Shown here: positions 22,765 through 39,020 of the stretch, in pieces
Position numbering within the stretch: the first letter of the stretch is position 1
How the letters are laid out: each line of letters starts with the position of its first letter
The notes under the pieces: generated by a model
Told to the model about the DNA's origin: nothing
Seen by the model: only the letters and a program-made list of their open reading frames with translations
Databases searched by the model: none
Position numbers and translations under genes: made by a program
From: Megalobrama amblycephala
Lineage: Eukaryota > Chordata > Actinopteri > Cypriniformes > Xenocyprididae
Assembly: GCF_018812025.1 (NCBI RefSeq)
Contig: NC_063051.1
Location: forward strand, 3,826,896 to 3,890,895
DNA: 64,000 bases
Direction of reading: 5' to 3'

Positions 22765-25037
22765 CAAATTCTTCCAAGATTGTCTGAGCTATGCTTTTCA
22801 AATTCATTTTATAGCTCTATACTTCATCAGCAGTCTCATTTAACCCTCCCCCTCATTCTTTTTTTGAAGTTAAACATCAGAATTTGTAGTATTTCTCAGT
22901 CTATTCATTATAAACAATATAATAAGAAAAAAAATGATAAAAAAATGTTTTTTGTGAAAAATGTACAGGGTCACTATAGAGACCTGAGGTATGTGATAGT
23001 GTAAGTATATTTTTTCTGAGCAACACCAATTTAATCTCAGGTGACTCAATAAGCGCAATTCCCCTTTATTCCTTAAAGTGGCAATGTCCAATACACATTG
23101 ATGATGTGATGTTTCACTCATAATTACTGCAGGCATACAACAAAAGAATACACAAGTATCATCAGCAAAACTTGGAACGGCTCAAATATTTAAGTACTGT
23201 TCGCAATCAAACATTATAGTCAGTGTCACTTGATGGTGGATCTGATAAAAAAGCTGTCAGCAATGAAAATATTGCTCTTGAAGACATTGAAAATGATAGT
23301 TTTGAGAATATTGTTGAGATCATGAATATGAGCCAAATGCTAGGTTGTATTGGGGAAATGAGCTCTGATGATGACAATTATGATGGTAAAAAAGCATCTG
23401 CTTAAATTGAACCCTTCCAAGTTCCAAAAGATAATTAAATATGCTCTTTTTATTTATTTATTTTTTTTATTCTTTTGTGATTGTTATTAAAACATCGGGA
23501 GGTTTTGTGCTATTGCGGCAGTTAGAAATCCATCCACAACATTAGATATATATCTGGGTCACTAAAGACCCGAATATGTAATAATGATGGCCAAAACACT
23601 CATGCTAAAATGTATGATGTATCATAGTTGATACTCACATTTTAATTGCTTATGCAAAACAATAACATTATTACTAAACACAGTCCCAGTTTAGTTTTTA
23701 AACATCTCTTCTCCTGTTCTCCAAACAGAGCTGTCTTTAAGGCACTTCTCTCCCCTCATTACCATGCATATATTGGCCTTGCAAAGCCAGTGTCTCCTGC
23801 AATCATAGGGGCCAAGGGGAGATTAATTAGAGACCTTAGTGCTTCTGTGACGGGCAAAGCAAACAGCCTCTCTCCCAGTCTGTAATTTATGTAATGCCTC
23901 CTTTACTGTGAATATCAGGAATGGCCTTTTTTTTTTTCTTTTTTTTTTTGGTTGATACTCCGTTGCTGGGTGATAATGATGCTTCAGTCTGCTCTCCTGC
24001 CTTTTCTGGACTATTCTGGGAGAGTGGAGGAGGGAAAATAGGATGTTTTTGTACTGTAACATCAAACAAAGAGTTTCAGAGTAAGTTCAAGCCCAGCAGA
24101 GTTCAGAGGCGTGCAGTGCATGTGAACTATTGTGCTGGTTTTTGTCTTGGTTCTTTGTTAATGTTGAAAGCCTGAAGCCTTTAGAGACAAAATCATGTCA
24201 CATTATCCGGTGGAGCTTCAGTGTGATTGAGGACTGTCATGGTGTTTGGCAAATTGTTGGGTCAGACCCGAGTAGCGGTGCAATTGTACTGCCAGCCTGA
24301 TGCGTAATTGCTTGTTTGTGTGAGGCCTTTTTTGTCGTTTGTTTCAGTATGTTATACTGCAATAGATAATAGCTGTCCTCCCAGCTCTCAAAACAGTAAA
24401 GTGACATTTTTAGAAGATTCACCACAGTTTTGAGAGTCTATTCAGGCTCTTCAAAGAAGATTAAACTAACAGAGCATCATATGATGTGCTGCATAAGGGG
24501 AATTTAACACTGGTAGGGGACTTTTGTGCTCTGCGTGTGGTGCATTTAGTTTGGAGCATTGTGTTCTTCTTTGGTCGTTTCACTAGTTCACTAGTTAATT
24601 TTAATGTAAAACGCTGTAGGGTTTATTACAAAAGGAATAAAGCCATAGGAAACCTTTACAAAAGTACACATTAAAGCAAGTACTTACACAAATGCTCAGC
24701 TATAGTGAGGATTTCACAAAAAATGAAGCCATGTTTGTGATGGCCAGATTATATCTTTTATTCTAAAATCAACTGCAACTGAAAGAACAACCATCTTGCT
24801 ACCAGATCATAAAAACGAAAGAAAAGTTATCTTTCCAGTTTTTCTTCAAAATATCATTTGTTCGAAGGTTTCACAGAAATAAATGGGTTGTGAATGCCAT
24901 TTCGTGTTGACTTGAAGGATAAGTTTATGACACAAAACATGTCATTCTGCATCGCCCGGCAGACTTTTGACAGCTCCTGGGCTTTTGTTAAAACTACAGG
25001 TCGAACTTTTGCATTTTTGTATTCCCACCCAGTAGGT
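22765..25037. other. camkv intron 1, with one possible coding remnant
   Basis: A short acidic frame at 23223-23405 may be a transposase fragment (listed separately). Around 23740-23890 the sequence is less AT-rich and could be conserved non-coding DNA. No exon was supported. Confidence 0.4.
23223..23405 (+). pseudogene. Short acidic open frame, possible transposon remnant
   Basis: Sixty codons rich in Asp, Glu and Ser, ending in SSDDDNYDG. Acidic leaders of this type occur at the start of piggyBac-like transposases, and a GGGTCACTAAAGACCC inverted motif follows at about 23556-23571. No DDE residues or downstream domain are present. It may equally be a chance frame. Confidence 0.25.
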
Positions 25038-25041
25038 TTAA

Positions 25042-25972
25042 AGGTGCCCTAGAACTTATTTTTAAAAGATGTAATATAAGTCTAAGGTGTCCCCTGAATG
25101 TGTCTTTGAAGTTTCAGCTCAAAATGCCCCATAGATTTTTTTTAATTCATTTTTTTAACTGCCTATTTTGGGGCATCATTAACTATACACCGATATATAG
25201 GTTGTGGCCCCTTTAAATCTCTCCAGCATAAACACAGTTTACATAGCTAATATAACTCTCAAAATGGATCTTTACAAAATGTTCTTCATGCATGCTGCTT
25301 GCATGCGTCGGATCATGTAAGTATAGTATTTATTTGGATGTATTACATTTGATTCTGAATAAGTTTGAGGCTATGCTGCGTGGCTAAAGCTAACATTACA
25401 CACTGTTGGAGAGATTTATAAAGAATGAAGTTGTGTTTATGCATTATACAGACTGCAAGTGTTTAAAAATGAAAATAACGACGGCTCTCTTGTCTCCGTG
25501 AATACAGTAATAAACGATGGTAACTTTAACCACATTTAACAGTACATTAGCAACATGCTAACGAAACATTTAGAAAGACAATTCACAAATATCACTAAAA
25601 ATATCATGTTATCATGGATCATGACAGTTATTATTGCTCCATCTGCCATTTTTCGCTATTGTCCTTGCTTGCTTACCTAGTCTGATGATTCAGCTGTGCA
25701 CAGATCCAGACGTTAATACTGGCTGCCCTTGTGTAATGCCTCGATCATGGGCTGGCATATGCAAATATTGGGGGCGTACACCCCGACTGTTACGTAACAG
25801 TCGGTGTTATGTTGAGATTCGCCTGTTCTTTGGAGGTCTTTTAAACAAATGAGATTTATATAAGAAGGAGGAAACAATGGAGCTTGAAACTCAGTGCATG
25901 TCTTTTCCATGTACTGAACTCTTGTTATTCAGCTATGCCAATATAAATTCAATATTTAATTCTAGGGCACCT
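25042..25972 (+). repeat. TTAA-flanked non-autonomous DNA transposon (AGGTGCCC family), copy 2
   Basis: TTAA at 25038-25041 and 25973-25976 flank AGGTGCCCTAGAA at the left and TTCTAGGGCACCT at the right. It is the counterpart, in opposite orientation, of 1081-2052. The palindrome around GTTACGTAAC is at about 25785-25805. No transposase. The frames on both strands at 25634-25910 mirror those of copy 1 and reflect shared repeat ancestry. Confidence 0.9.
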
Positions 25973-25976
25973 TTAA

Positions 25977-27185
25977 CAGAGAGGTGGTGACAAAATCATC
26001 AAAGTGCATTATGGGTTTTGAAGTTTTTGGCAAAAGGTAACCCTACAGCCCTTTTCTCTGATTTCTCTATTCATGTAGCACTGATTAATTTTTTGCATAG
26101 ACAGCCAAGTTTTATTAAAACCTAATTTTGCCAGCATTAAATTTCACCTTTAAAGGCATTGTTTACCCAAAAATGAAAATTCTGTCATCATTTACTCACC
26201 CTCATGTTGTTCCAAGCCTGTATTGAAGATATTTTTAAAAAATAAATAAATAAAAAATTGTTTTTGTCTGTATAATGAAAGTCAGTGGAGTCCAAAACAA
26301 CATTGTATGCACTTCCATTGTATGAACAAAAAAATATCTTCTTTTGTGTTTGACAACAGGAATACCCTCATTCAGGTTTCAGGGTAAATTATGACTCAGT
26401 TTATATGTTTATTTTGATGGGACCCAATATCACTCATCATTTGGTATGATCCAAATGCAAATAAATTAAGACTGCTTAATGAATGTCATTTTTATCTCGC
26501 TTCGGTCTTTTCCTATTGCTTGCTCTCAGATCTATCATAAATAAGCATGATTATTGCATGTTCAAAGAATCTGAATTTTTCAGAGCTACTTCCTGCCATA
26601 AGTGGAAATTGTCACTTTTGGAATAAATTGTAGGCATTGCTCATGTGTGGTTATGAGTGTGCTGTCTGCCAAATCTCTCTCTCCCCCTCTTTCTCACTGA
26701 CTTTTTTTTCGCTCTCAGATAAATGAGAATTTATTCCTCCTCTTTGAGTTCTGGCTTAGACAGAGAGAAAAGCGCAGGGTCATGCAGCTCACTTGCAGCT
26801 CAATGGAAAAAAAGAAAGAAAAAAGAAACAACTGTGTGTATTTTAATTGTCAATGAATGAATGTGGAGCGGCATCTCAAGGCTTCACAGCAAAAACTCTC
26901 TTCATAATTTATTAAACTCACACCATCATCAGCACATCAGCAGCTTTTCAAGACATGCACAATTAAAATGTGCTCTCAAAGGGTGGAGAAAAGACAAAAA
27001 TTCTCTAATCATCAACATTATTGTGTATTGAGAGGCTGATAATTTGCTTGGTAATGTTGAATATGTAACGTAAAGAAGGATTTAACTGATGCAGCAGTGT
27101 TGATTTGTGCTATATATGTTATTATTGCTGTGACAGTGGCTCATTTCAGGTTTCACCGTTCAAGTTTGTGGTGGTTAAATTTTGC
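25977..27185. other. camkv intron 1, repeat fragment then unique sequence
   Basis: At 26152-26400, TTAA is followed by AGGCATTGTTTACCCAAAAA and a TTACTCACCCTCATGTTGTT block, a left-end fragment of the AGGGATAG family. From 26450 to 27100 no repeats were recognised. This part could contain conserved non-coding elements. Confidence 0.45.
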
Positions 27186-27542
27186 TCACCAAGGCTGCAT
27201 TTATTTGATCAAAATACAGTAATATTGTGAAATATTATTACAATTTAAAGTAAATGTTTTCTATTCAAATGTATTTTAAAATGTAATTTGTTCCTGCAAA
27301 GCTGAATTTTTCAGGGTCACATGATCCTTCAAATGCAGCTTAATATTTTTGTGTTAACTCTGATGCATTTTTTCAGGATTCTTTTATGAATAGAAAGTTA
27401 AAAAGAACAATGTTTATTTGAAATGGAAAATTTACTTTCACATTTGATCAATTTTTATTGCATCCTTGGTGAATGAAAGTATTAATTTCTTTCAAAAATG
27501 AAAAAACATCCCACTGACCGCAAACTTTTGAACTGTAGTGTA
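27186..27542 (-). repeat. TTCAAAAGTTTGGGG-family relic
   Basis: The right end reads CAAACTTTTGAACTGTAGTGTA, the reverse of the left end of 31058-31409. Internal blocks around TTTTATGAATAGAAAGTT and TTTATTTGATCAAAATACAG match the other relics. The opposite end is lost. Confidence 0.6.
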
Positions 27543-27876
27543 TCATATTATCATTCCTGGTGTGATTTAAAAAGTACCGGAGCATAGTGCTGTTCATTCA
27601 ATGCTGTTATATAATTGCAATGTTATCTTATAGTAAATATAATTCAAAATTCTTACATTTTCAGAAGAAATATGTTATAGCTAGGGTCCCTCCTTCAGTG
27701 TGCTATAAATCTATTACCCACCACCGAAAATAATAAGCACAATTGCTTAAAAAAGTAATAACACACATCTCCTCAAAAAACCGCATGGTTTGAGATCATT
27801 CATGTCCATAGTACTTGATGCATTTGAAAAATTATGAAATAATTTTTTGTGTTTGCTTTCCAGAGCAGTAGCAGCC

Positions 27877-31775
<3,899 letters not shown>

Positions 31776-32476
31776 TGGGGAGACAAGGGAGGAATAGAAT
31801 GGCTGATTACATTTAGAGAAATATAGTAACAAATAGAGCAGCACCATATTGAAATCTAATGGTGGAGCAAAATTCAATTGTGCTTAGAAGCTTGATCGCC
31901 ATTTTACATTTTCATTTGTGCAAAATGCTGTAATCTACGAAGACTTTAAAATGTAAATCCCAGACCCATAGTAGTTTATGGCCCAGTTTCACAGACATTT
32001 CACAGATATTTAACTTTTACAAATGTACACTTGAAAAAAACATTACTGATTTTGAGACATTTTGAGACAAAACAATGGCACTGACATATTTTAAGATATG
32101 TCAGTACAAGTTGCTGTCAGTTAAAACAGCTCAAACATGCATTTTAGTTCAGGACTAGCTTAAGCCTTGTCTGTGAAACCAGGGGTACATGTATTTTCTT
32201 AAATAGCTTTATCGAAGAAATATTGGTTGTTACTTCTCAAATAATACAGTGATTTAATTTTCTTAATTTGCCATTGTTAATTCAAATCTATTCAATTGCT
32301 GCCATTACAGTTTATTTATTTGGTTCTTAGTGTTCCTAAGTTTATGTGGTTCAAATATATTCAGCTTTATTTGTTACATACCTGAAACTTGCAGGTGGAA
32401 AACTATATTTTTCCACATTTTTTTGGACCATTTTTTTAAAAAATACAACCGAATGAGATTAATCTAAAAGCATTAA

Positions 32477-34124
32477 AGGATTAGTCAACTTTCAAATAAA
32501 ATTTTCCTGATAATTTACTCACCCCCATGTCATCCAAGATGTTCATGTTTTTCTTTCTTTAGTCGAAAAAGAAATTAACGTTTTTGATGAAAACATAAAC
32601 AAATGATCGCCTTCCAAGTGGTTTCGCCAAAACCGCACTTTCGTATTCTTCAAAAAGCTTACGCTGCATGTCCTACGCCTTCCCTATTCTACTTACGGAA
32701 CAAACACAGCGTCAGTTTCATTTTTTCCGTAAGTAGAATAGGGAAGGCGTAGGACATGCAGCAGTGCTTCCCACACATAGACTTTACTTGGGCGGGCCGC
32801 CCACGTATAATAACGGCCGCCCAATTATATTCGGAGACACATTTTTGCTTTTATTATTTTTATCCTCTCATACTTTTATATCCGCGCAAGATAATGAAAC
32901 CATCCGCGATCGATTAACTAGTCGTTTCGTACCTACTCGTGTGCGTCAGAACTGTTTACTCCCGCTAACATTCAAACGGGCGCTGCATTTTGCAAAGTCA
33001 CAAGGGGGCGCTGTTGCGCGTTCTACAAGCTCACGCGACAGCGCTTCAGACTGCTTCAAAGTGATTTTCAATCAATGAAAAGCGCAGATTTATGCCAAGT
33101 GATTGCTAATGAACTCAAGTTGATGAATTATTACAATGTCTACTTTATGGCCTTTATATAAAATGTTTTAGACGATTGTAAGAATCTGAAGGATCAGCCT
33201 GCAATAGTACAGACATTTCAAAATAAGAGTACCTGTGTATTTTGGGCTTGTTAATAATTAAAAGTAACATGCTAAGTTTTTTCTTTTGAGCATTATTGGT
33301 ATTTTGGTTACACTATAAATTGTATTTAATTTGATTTCCATTTAATTCATAGTAAATTATTGTAGTCTCCCCCACAGAAAGAAAAGACTAAGAACATTAT
33401 TTGACACATATATTATTCATTTTATAAATTTTACTATTTTACTTTAATTCACAGAGAGAGACACTATATGGCAGCAAGGAGAACATAGGAAAATGTGAAC
33501 CATTTAAATTCTGTAATTTTGCATAATTTACAATGCATAATAATGCATAATATTGGTATGTAATTAAATGTAATATGTTATTTAATTAAAATTAATTTCA
33601 ATAAATAGAAATACTGTTAAAAATCACATATTGTTTGTTTGTCACATGTAGTAGACCATTTTTGTGCCATGGATAATAGGAGGATTTTTCGCCCGGCTAC
33701 CACCGCAAGTATATTTCAAACCTGTGGGAAGCACTGTGCAGCGTAAGCTTTTTGAAGAATACGAAAGTGCGGTTTTGGCGGAGGCACTTCGAAAGCGATC
33801 ATTTGTTTATATAAAGCATATACATTTAAAATTTTTTTTCAAAAATGGCCGATCGTTTCGTTAGATAAGACCCTTATTCCTCATCTGGTATTGTTTAAAG
33901 CCCTTTGAAGCTGCACTGAAACTGTAATTTTGACCATCAACCGTTTGGAGACCATTAAAGTCCACTATAAGCAGAATAATCCTGGAATGTTTTCATCAAA
34001 AACATTAATTTAATAAATAACACTTAATTTCTTTTCGACTGAAGAAAGAAGGACATGGACATCTTGGATGACATGGGGGTTAGTAAATTATCAGGAAAAT
34101 TTTATTTGAAAGTGAACTAATCCT
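32477..34124. repeat. TTAA-flanked palindromic MITE, split by a hAT-like insertion
   Basis: TTAA at 32473-32476 and 34125-34128. The left end is AGGATTAGTCAACTTTC and the right end GAAAGTGAACTAATCCT. It is the same family as 1-581, and the two inverted arms match those arms. A second element (32762-33736) interrupts the right arm. Removing it restores the arm seen at about 180-260. It lies in the probable camkv 3' UTR. Confidence 0.88.
32762..33736 (+). mobile_element. Non-autonomous hAT-like element, copy 1 (nested)
   Basis: The ends are CAGTGCTTCCCACA and TGTGGGAAGCACTG, a perfect 14-bp inverted repeat of hAT style. The host sequence TGCAG is duplicated at 32757-32761 and 33737-33741. It is 975 bp with no transposase. 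The second copy at 50468-51391 is nearly identical except that it lacks about 65 bp present here near 33285-33355. The 104-aa frame at its start has no known domain. Confidence 0.85.
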
Positions 34125-34128
34125 TTAA

Positions 34129-34190
34129 AGAAGATAATTCACTTAAACACAAACAGAAATTAATATTATGCTTTTAAATCTGGATTTAAA
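34129..34190. repeat. Degraded left end of AGGGATAG-type element
   Basis: Directly after the TTAA at 34125-34128 the sequence AGAAGATAATTCACTTAAAC resembles a decayed AGGGATAGTTCACCCAAAAA end. No right end was found. Confidence 0.35.
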
Positions 34191-35350
34191 AAAAAAATGG
34201 TTTGACTTTGATTTAGACTTTTATATAGACCTTCTCCAATTGTCTGTTTGATGCAGAAGAGCACAGCTGCTGAATTACAATATATATCAATATTTTGTGT
34301 CATAATATTGGCTAACTAGCAACTAAAACTGCTGCTGTACTTCCTTAATGTACAAATCATATGTTACCAGTACTATCATCATATGAATATAATTTGGTGT
34401 TTTTGTACTGCTGAATCATGTTTCTTTTTCTTTCGCTGTACAATCTTACAAGAAATTATGTAGCTCTTTTTATTCAATCTGCCCTTATATCTGTATTCTG
34501 GAGAAAACTGCATTTTATATGGAATACAACTTGTTTCATTGAGTCTGATACATTGAGGCCATTGGGTTTCCAGACCGTTCTGTTAATGTGCAGTACAAAT
34601 GAAGCAATATGAATATTGCTGTAATACTGTGAAACTGCTATACAGGTGATAAGATGTTCCTGCCATAATTCATACAGGTAGCCAAGCAATTTGCTCTTGA
34701 TGGTTGTTTGCGTACTCGACATGATCTTATAGCTGTATATTATGTCCAGTTAAAATGTATTCTGCCAAAATCCAGATTTTATTTTTACTGTCCATGTAGA
34801 GAGAGATAAAACAAAATGTCTTTAAACTGCAAATCCCGCTGTAGCTACTGTCCATTATGGCCTATTTATTTGTTTATTGTTGTTAGTTTTAATTGTCTTT
34901 AGCATGACCCATGGTGATCACAATCACATGGTTATTTTTAGGCATTTGCTAAATATACTCCTCATTGTACAGTGTATAGCTTCACTGAGTTTTATCTGTT
35001 AGTATTATCTCAGTAATGTAAACGGTACTGTAAGGACGTACATTTTGTTTGACCGCTATGTGCATTAGTTTGACTTCAAATGAAAATCAGATCAAATTCT
35101 TTCCTGTTATGTTTTCCTCTTTAGGATGCACTGACTGCAGGCTCTGTAAACACTGAAATATATTTTCTGAGAAAAGTTTTCGTAATAGAAGACAGAGCAG
35201 AAAAATAAGTGATTGTGCAAAATCAAAATTAAATATGTGTGATTCATCATTATCATGTATCAACTCAGCCTAAAGTATTTGTCACTGTTTATCTGTGGCT
35301 TCTGTATTTTGTTACTCGATATGCAGAATAAATGTTTTTGGACAGTGTAA

Positions 35351-36373
35351 GTATCTATGGTGCTTCTTATTTCTGGTCTAGTACTAAATTTAAACAAAAC
35401 ATATGTATCTCTGAAGGGAACTGACTGACTTGAGAAATTTTTTGATGCCATTTTCTTTTCATCTTCCCTCCATGTAATGCGTAGTGTTTGTAAGCAGCGC
35501 TGCTTTGTTTATTGAGGTTAACAGCTCTATTTTTGCTGTTATAAGTGCCACCTACTGACAGAAGCTGTGTCCGAAACCGCTCCCTATCCACTATATAGTC
35601 CACTATATCGGGTGTCGGCCATTTTGTAGTGGTGTCCGAATTCACAAAGTTATTTTTTTATTATTTTTTTTTTGGGTGGGGGTCACCAGGAATCCTGAGT
35701 TCTTGTCCTGCCTCGTGGACTTTTCGACAGCTGTATATTTGCCGTCAGATTCTGTGCTCAGTACTGTGCGTATTGCCACCTAGTGGACTCTTCTGTCCTG
35801 TTTGCGTGTACTGCACCAAATTTCGAGACCGCGAGGACGGGGTGTGCCGAAATATACTTTGGGCTTAAGGCTTGCACTTCCCTATAGCTTTGTGAACAGT
35901 GTGCTGACACATTCAAGTCAGGACTCGTGGACTTTTCCGGATCACGTCTGCCTTCTCGCTCCAATTTTGCTTCCTGTCAACATATTTCATACCATAATAA
36001 ATGGCAAAAAGAGAGGAAATGTCATTGCTGGCTATGCAGGCCTCACTGAGCCATCGGATTTCAACAGAAATATCTTAATTTGCATTCCTCTCTCAAGATC
36101 CATTAATGTACTAAAACATATTTAAATCAGTTCATGTGAGTACAGTGGTTCAATATTAATATTATTAAGCGACGAGAATATTTTTGGTGCGCCAAAAAAA
36201 CTAAATAACGACTTATATAGTGATGGCCAATTTCAAAACACTGCTTCAGGAAGCTTCAGAGCATAATGAATCAGCGTATCGAATCATGATTCGGATCGCG
36301 TGTCAAACTGCCAAAATCACGTGACTTTGTCGCTCCGAACCGCGGAGATATTCTCAATCAATCCATCACAGAA
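35351..36373. other. Intergenic, repeat fragments
   Basis: A segment at about 35566-35640 has GTGTCCGAAACCGCTCCCTA, similar to GGCTGYGTCCGAAA ends elsewhere. The segment 36140-36200 resembles the interior of the element whose left part is at 58130 (GTGGTT...AAGCGACGAGAATA). No exon was recognised. Confidence 0.45.
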
Positions 36374-37235
36374 GTGGACCAAGACCCAACTCAAAAGATC
36401 ATTGTTTTCATAAGTAAATTAGAACAGAAAGATGAAGAACCACTTGACTTAGCAGGACTGGTCAACAGAAGAAAAGCTCCAATTTTCTTCTATTGCTCCA
36501 AAAGACCCCAGAAGAGAGATAATGTGGTCGAGGTACGGGATCCAACAGGTAGTGGGCCACCGTGGAAATTTATACACCACGAGCAGCATCTCTGAGGCAG
36601 CCAATTTCTAAACAAATATCAACCACCACCCCATGACTCTGGAACCACCACTACACAACATCTTCAACGGTGCAATACAATTCACCGACATCTAATTTGT
36701 ACAGCTTTATGCAACGACACCACATGTGCACGCTACCTGTAACAAACATCCAGTAAGCAGAGTCATAACAACATGTGGCGCCCACAATCCAAACCATGCC
36801 TGCAAGATCCTGAATAACGCATCCACTTACATTCAACACACGGAGGACCTAACAAGAAAATCCATCTGTAGAACTCTGGCGAGGATAGAGGCAGTATATC
36901 TCTTGGAAGACCACTTCCCAATCTCATTGGCATCAAGGGACTTCTACAATATGCCAGCTGTCTACAAAATCCTGGAAGAGATCCCCATGTTCCTTCCATT
37001 CAAGTATAACTCCCATGGGTTAGGCCTGAGCCACGTGGTGCACCCGATTGCAAGTTATCTGACAACAACACTTAACAACCTGCTCCCTAACTCCAAAGGC
37101 AAAGAGAGGAGAGTTCAGCCCCGACAAAACGTTGCAAAACGTTTTTTTAAACGGAAACGGTGGTGCGTTGAACACCCCGTTCTGATGACGCAAGAGTTGC
37201 AACTTCTTTTTGAAGAATTTTCGGAGCCGGTATAA
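36374..37235 (+). pseudogene. Broken unrecognised coding remnant
   Basis: Two frames on the same strand but in different phases look protein-like. 36374-36595 includes LDLAGLVNRRKAPIFFYCSK. 36726-37235 includes ARIEAVYLLEDHFPISLA and SRDFYNMPAVYKILEE. Between them, each frame is closed by stops (TAA at about 36609 and 36690 in the second). Composition is less AT-rich than the surroundings. I could not assign a family: no reverse-transcriptase, DDE, kinase or zinc-finger pattern was visible. A decayed mobile element or an old gene copy is most likely. Confidence 0.35.
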
Positions 37236-37850
37236 ATACATGTTTAATACTACGCTCGATGTTACAGTCATTGCCATTGCCGTCCAGAATAAAAGAGAAC
37301 ATCCCAATCGAGTGAAGGGATTTGTGAAAACTGGTTCCTAATTTTTGTGATCCAACATTTGCCTTTTAATGAAAGTTTATGAAAGTATCACTCTACAATA
37401 CAATAGCAAAATATATAAGTACAGTATTTTTATGTTACATTAATCAGTGTCTAGCATACCTTCCTAAGGAAAGGATATGGACCAGAAGACATTGCAATTA
37501 CTAAATGATATTTAGACAGACTTAAAGAAGTTCCAGATCTATACTTGTGCTCTTATTATTTGAGTTATTTTGCCATTAAATTATTATAGTATTATATTAA
37601 ATTAACATGTGCAAACAATATACTTGCTCTTGTGAATTTATTTTGATGTTAATTACATTTACGAGCTGTTTCTTTAATACTGCGTGGTTTATGTACATGT
37701 TGATGCTGATTGGGCAGACATTTTTGAAACACCCACCAAACAAGAGAAAACATATTTCAAACCCGTTGCACACCGTTTCCAGGAAACATGTGGTTCAAAC
37801 TGGAAACGTATCGTTGCATAATGTTTTGCATAACAAAATGTTGCGCACCG
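37236..37850. other. Intergenic, no gene recognised
   Basis: AT-rich. A stretch at about 37720-37850 with repeated GTTGCA and GTTTCC motifs mirrors 37120-37160, suggesting the two ends of a decayed element. Confidence 0.4.
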
Positions 37851-38071
37851 GGGCCCGTTGCATAAACTTAGTCACTATATTAAGACTGTGTCTTAAGAAC
37901 TAGTTTAACCAACTTGCAGTTAACCAAGGGGTAATCAATGTTATTTTTCCAATTCAAATTACACCAATCTACCTTTTTATAACAGACTTTAAAAAATTAG
38001 GACCACTCTTCAAGAAAAACATTAGTGTCTTAACTTTTAAGACAAGTGGTTTATGCAACTCAACTGGCCCC
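37851..38071. repeat. GGGCCCGTTGCATAAAC MITE
   Basis: The left end GGGCCCGTTGCATAAAC is mirrored by GTTTATGCAACTCAACTGGCCC at the right. Inner inverted TCTTAAGA-like motifs are present. The ends resemble those of the element at 2564-2714. Confidence 0.7.
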
Positions 38072-38184
38072 GGTTTGAGCTTGAACATGCCCCAGGTCAA
38101 CTTTATGGTGATGAGCTATGACGCAGTTCAGTAGCAACCAATGAGAATGTAGAGGTCCTCGTTTGAGAGGATTCCGATTGGTTA

Positions 38185-38220
<36 letters not shown>

Positions 38221-39020
38221 CATCATCTTGCGCCAACATTTATTTTAAAGTTTTTTTTAACTATTCATGACCCACCCTTACTAGAATTTATCACGTTTTA
38301 GTGTATTAATTGTGGTAAATTTGGCTAACTTGTAGAATTTATAATCTATTATGGGAATATATATTTTCACTAGATTTATATTGCAACTGTGACATGTTGT
38401 AGCTATTGTTTCTATATGTGTAGGTTGCTATTTTTCATAACAAATGCTATGATAAAAAAGGACAATGTTATAGTTTGACTTCTTATGGCACATAGAAGTA
38501 GAAAATTATGTCAAACTGTTAAGCTTACAGGTGCTTAAATAAGATAAAACATCATATAAACCATGATGCAATTTCTGACGGTTAGCATATCACAGTTTAA
38601 TATTTTTATCATCATTAAAGTGACGAAAATAAGCAACAGTCTCATGCAGACACAGGCATGTAGAGTTTTCGCTTAGTTTAAAAAATGGCAGAAAGAAGCG
38701 AGAGGTTTTACAACCTTTACAAGCGAGTGCTGAGGGAAATTATATGAAATTATATGAATTAATGAATTGTATTTAGCACATAAAACCTTACCTATGTGTC
38801 CACTGATAATAATTGCTATATTGTGTTCATACAGTTGGCGTACAGCATTATGGCAGCAGAAAAATCCATATTTCATTTTTAATACGTTTTTTAAACAGAC
38901 ACAGATAGATATACATTACATTTGCAATGAACTGCTTTCATATTCATCTTATTTTTGATTTTTAAATCAGAAATTCTCATTTGTTTTTTTAAAACTTCAA
39001 CTCCCATAAACCCTCATTCA
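38072..39020. other. Intergenic upstream of rbm6
   Basis: Contains a pure A run of about 31 nt (38189-38219), then AT-rich sequence. A short ATG frame at 38685 stops after 20 codons. No exon was supported. Confidence 0.5.

Larger units (their letters stand above)
31776..35350 (+). other. camkv: Probable camkv 3' UTR with transposon insertions
   Basis: After the stop there is no further exon-like sequence. A canonical AATAAA lies at 35327-35332, followed by a GT-rich stretch, which fits a cleavage site near 35350. About 1.65 kb of the interval is the TTAA element 32477-34124. Earlier signals near 32472 (ATTAAA) and 32496 (AATAAA inside the element) could give a shorter UTR, so the end is an inference. 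Confidence 0.5.

Noticed and set aside
32764..33078. 104-aa frame, with a similar 110-aa frame at 50462-50794
   Set aside because: The similarity reflects two copies of the same non-autonomous element. There is no transposase motif and the frame starts in the terminal repeat.
38685..38747. ATG frame of 20 codons reading MAERSERFYNLYKRVLRE, reminiscent of LYR-type proteins
   Set aside because: It stops after 20 codons, no splice donor lies in frame, and no continuation was found.
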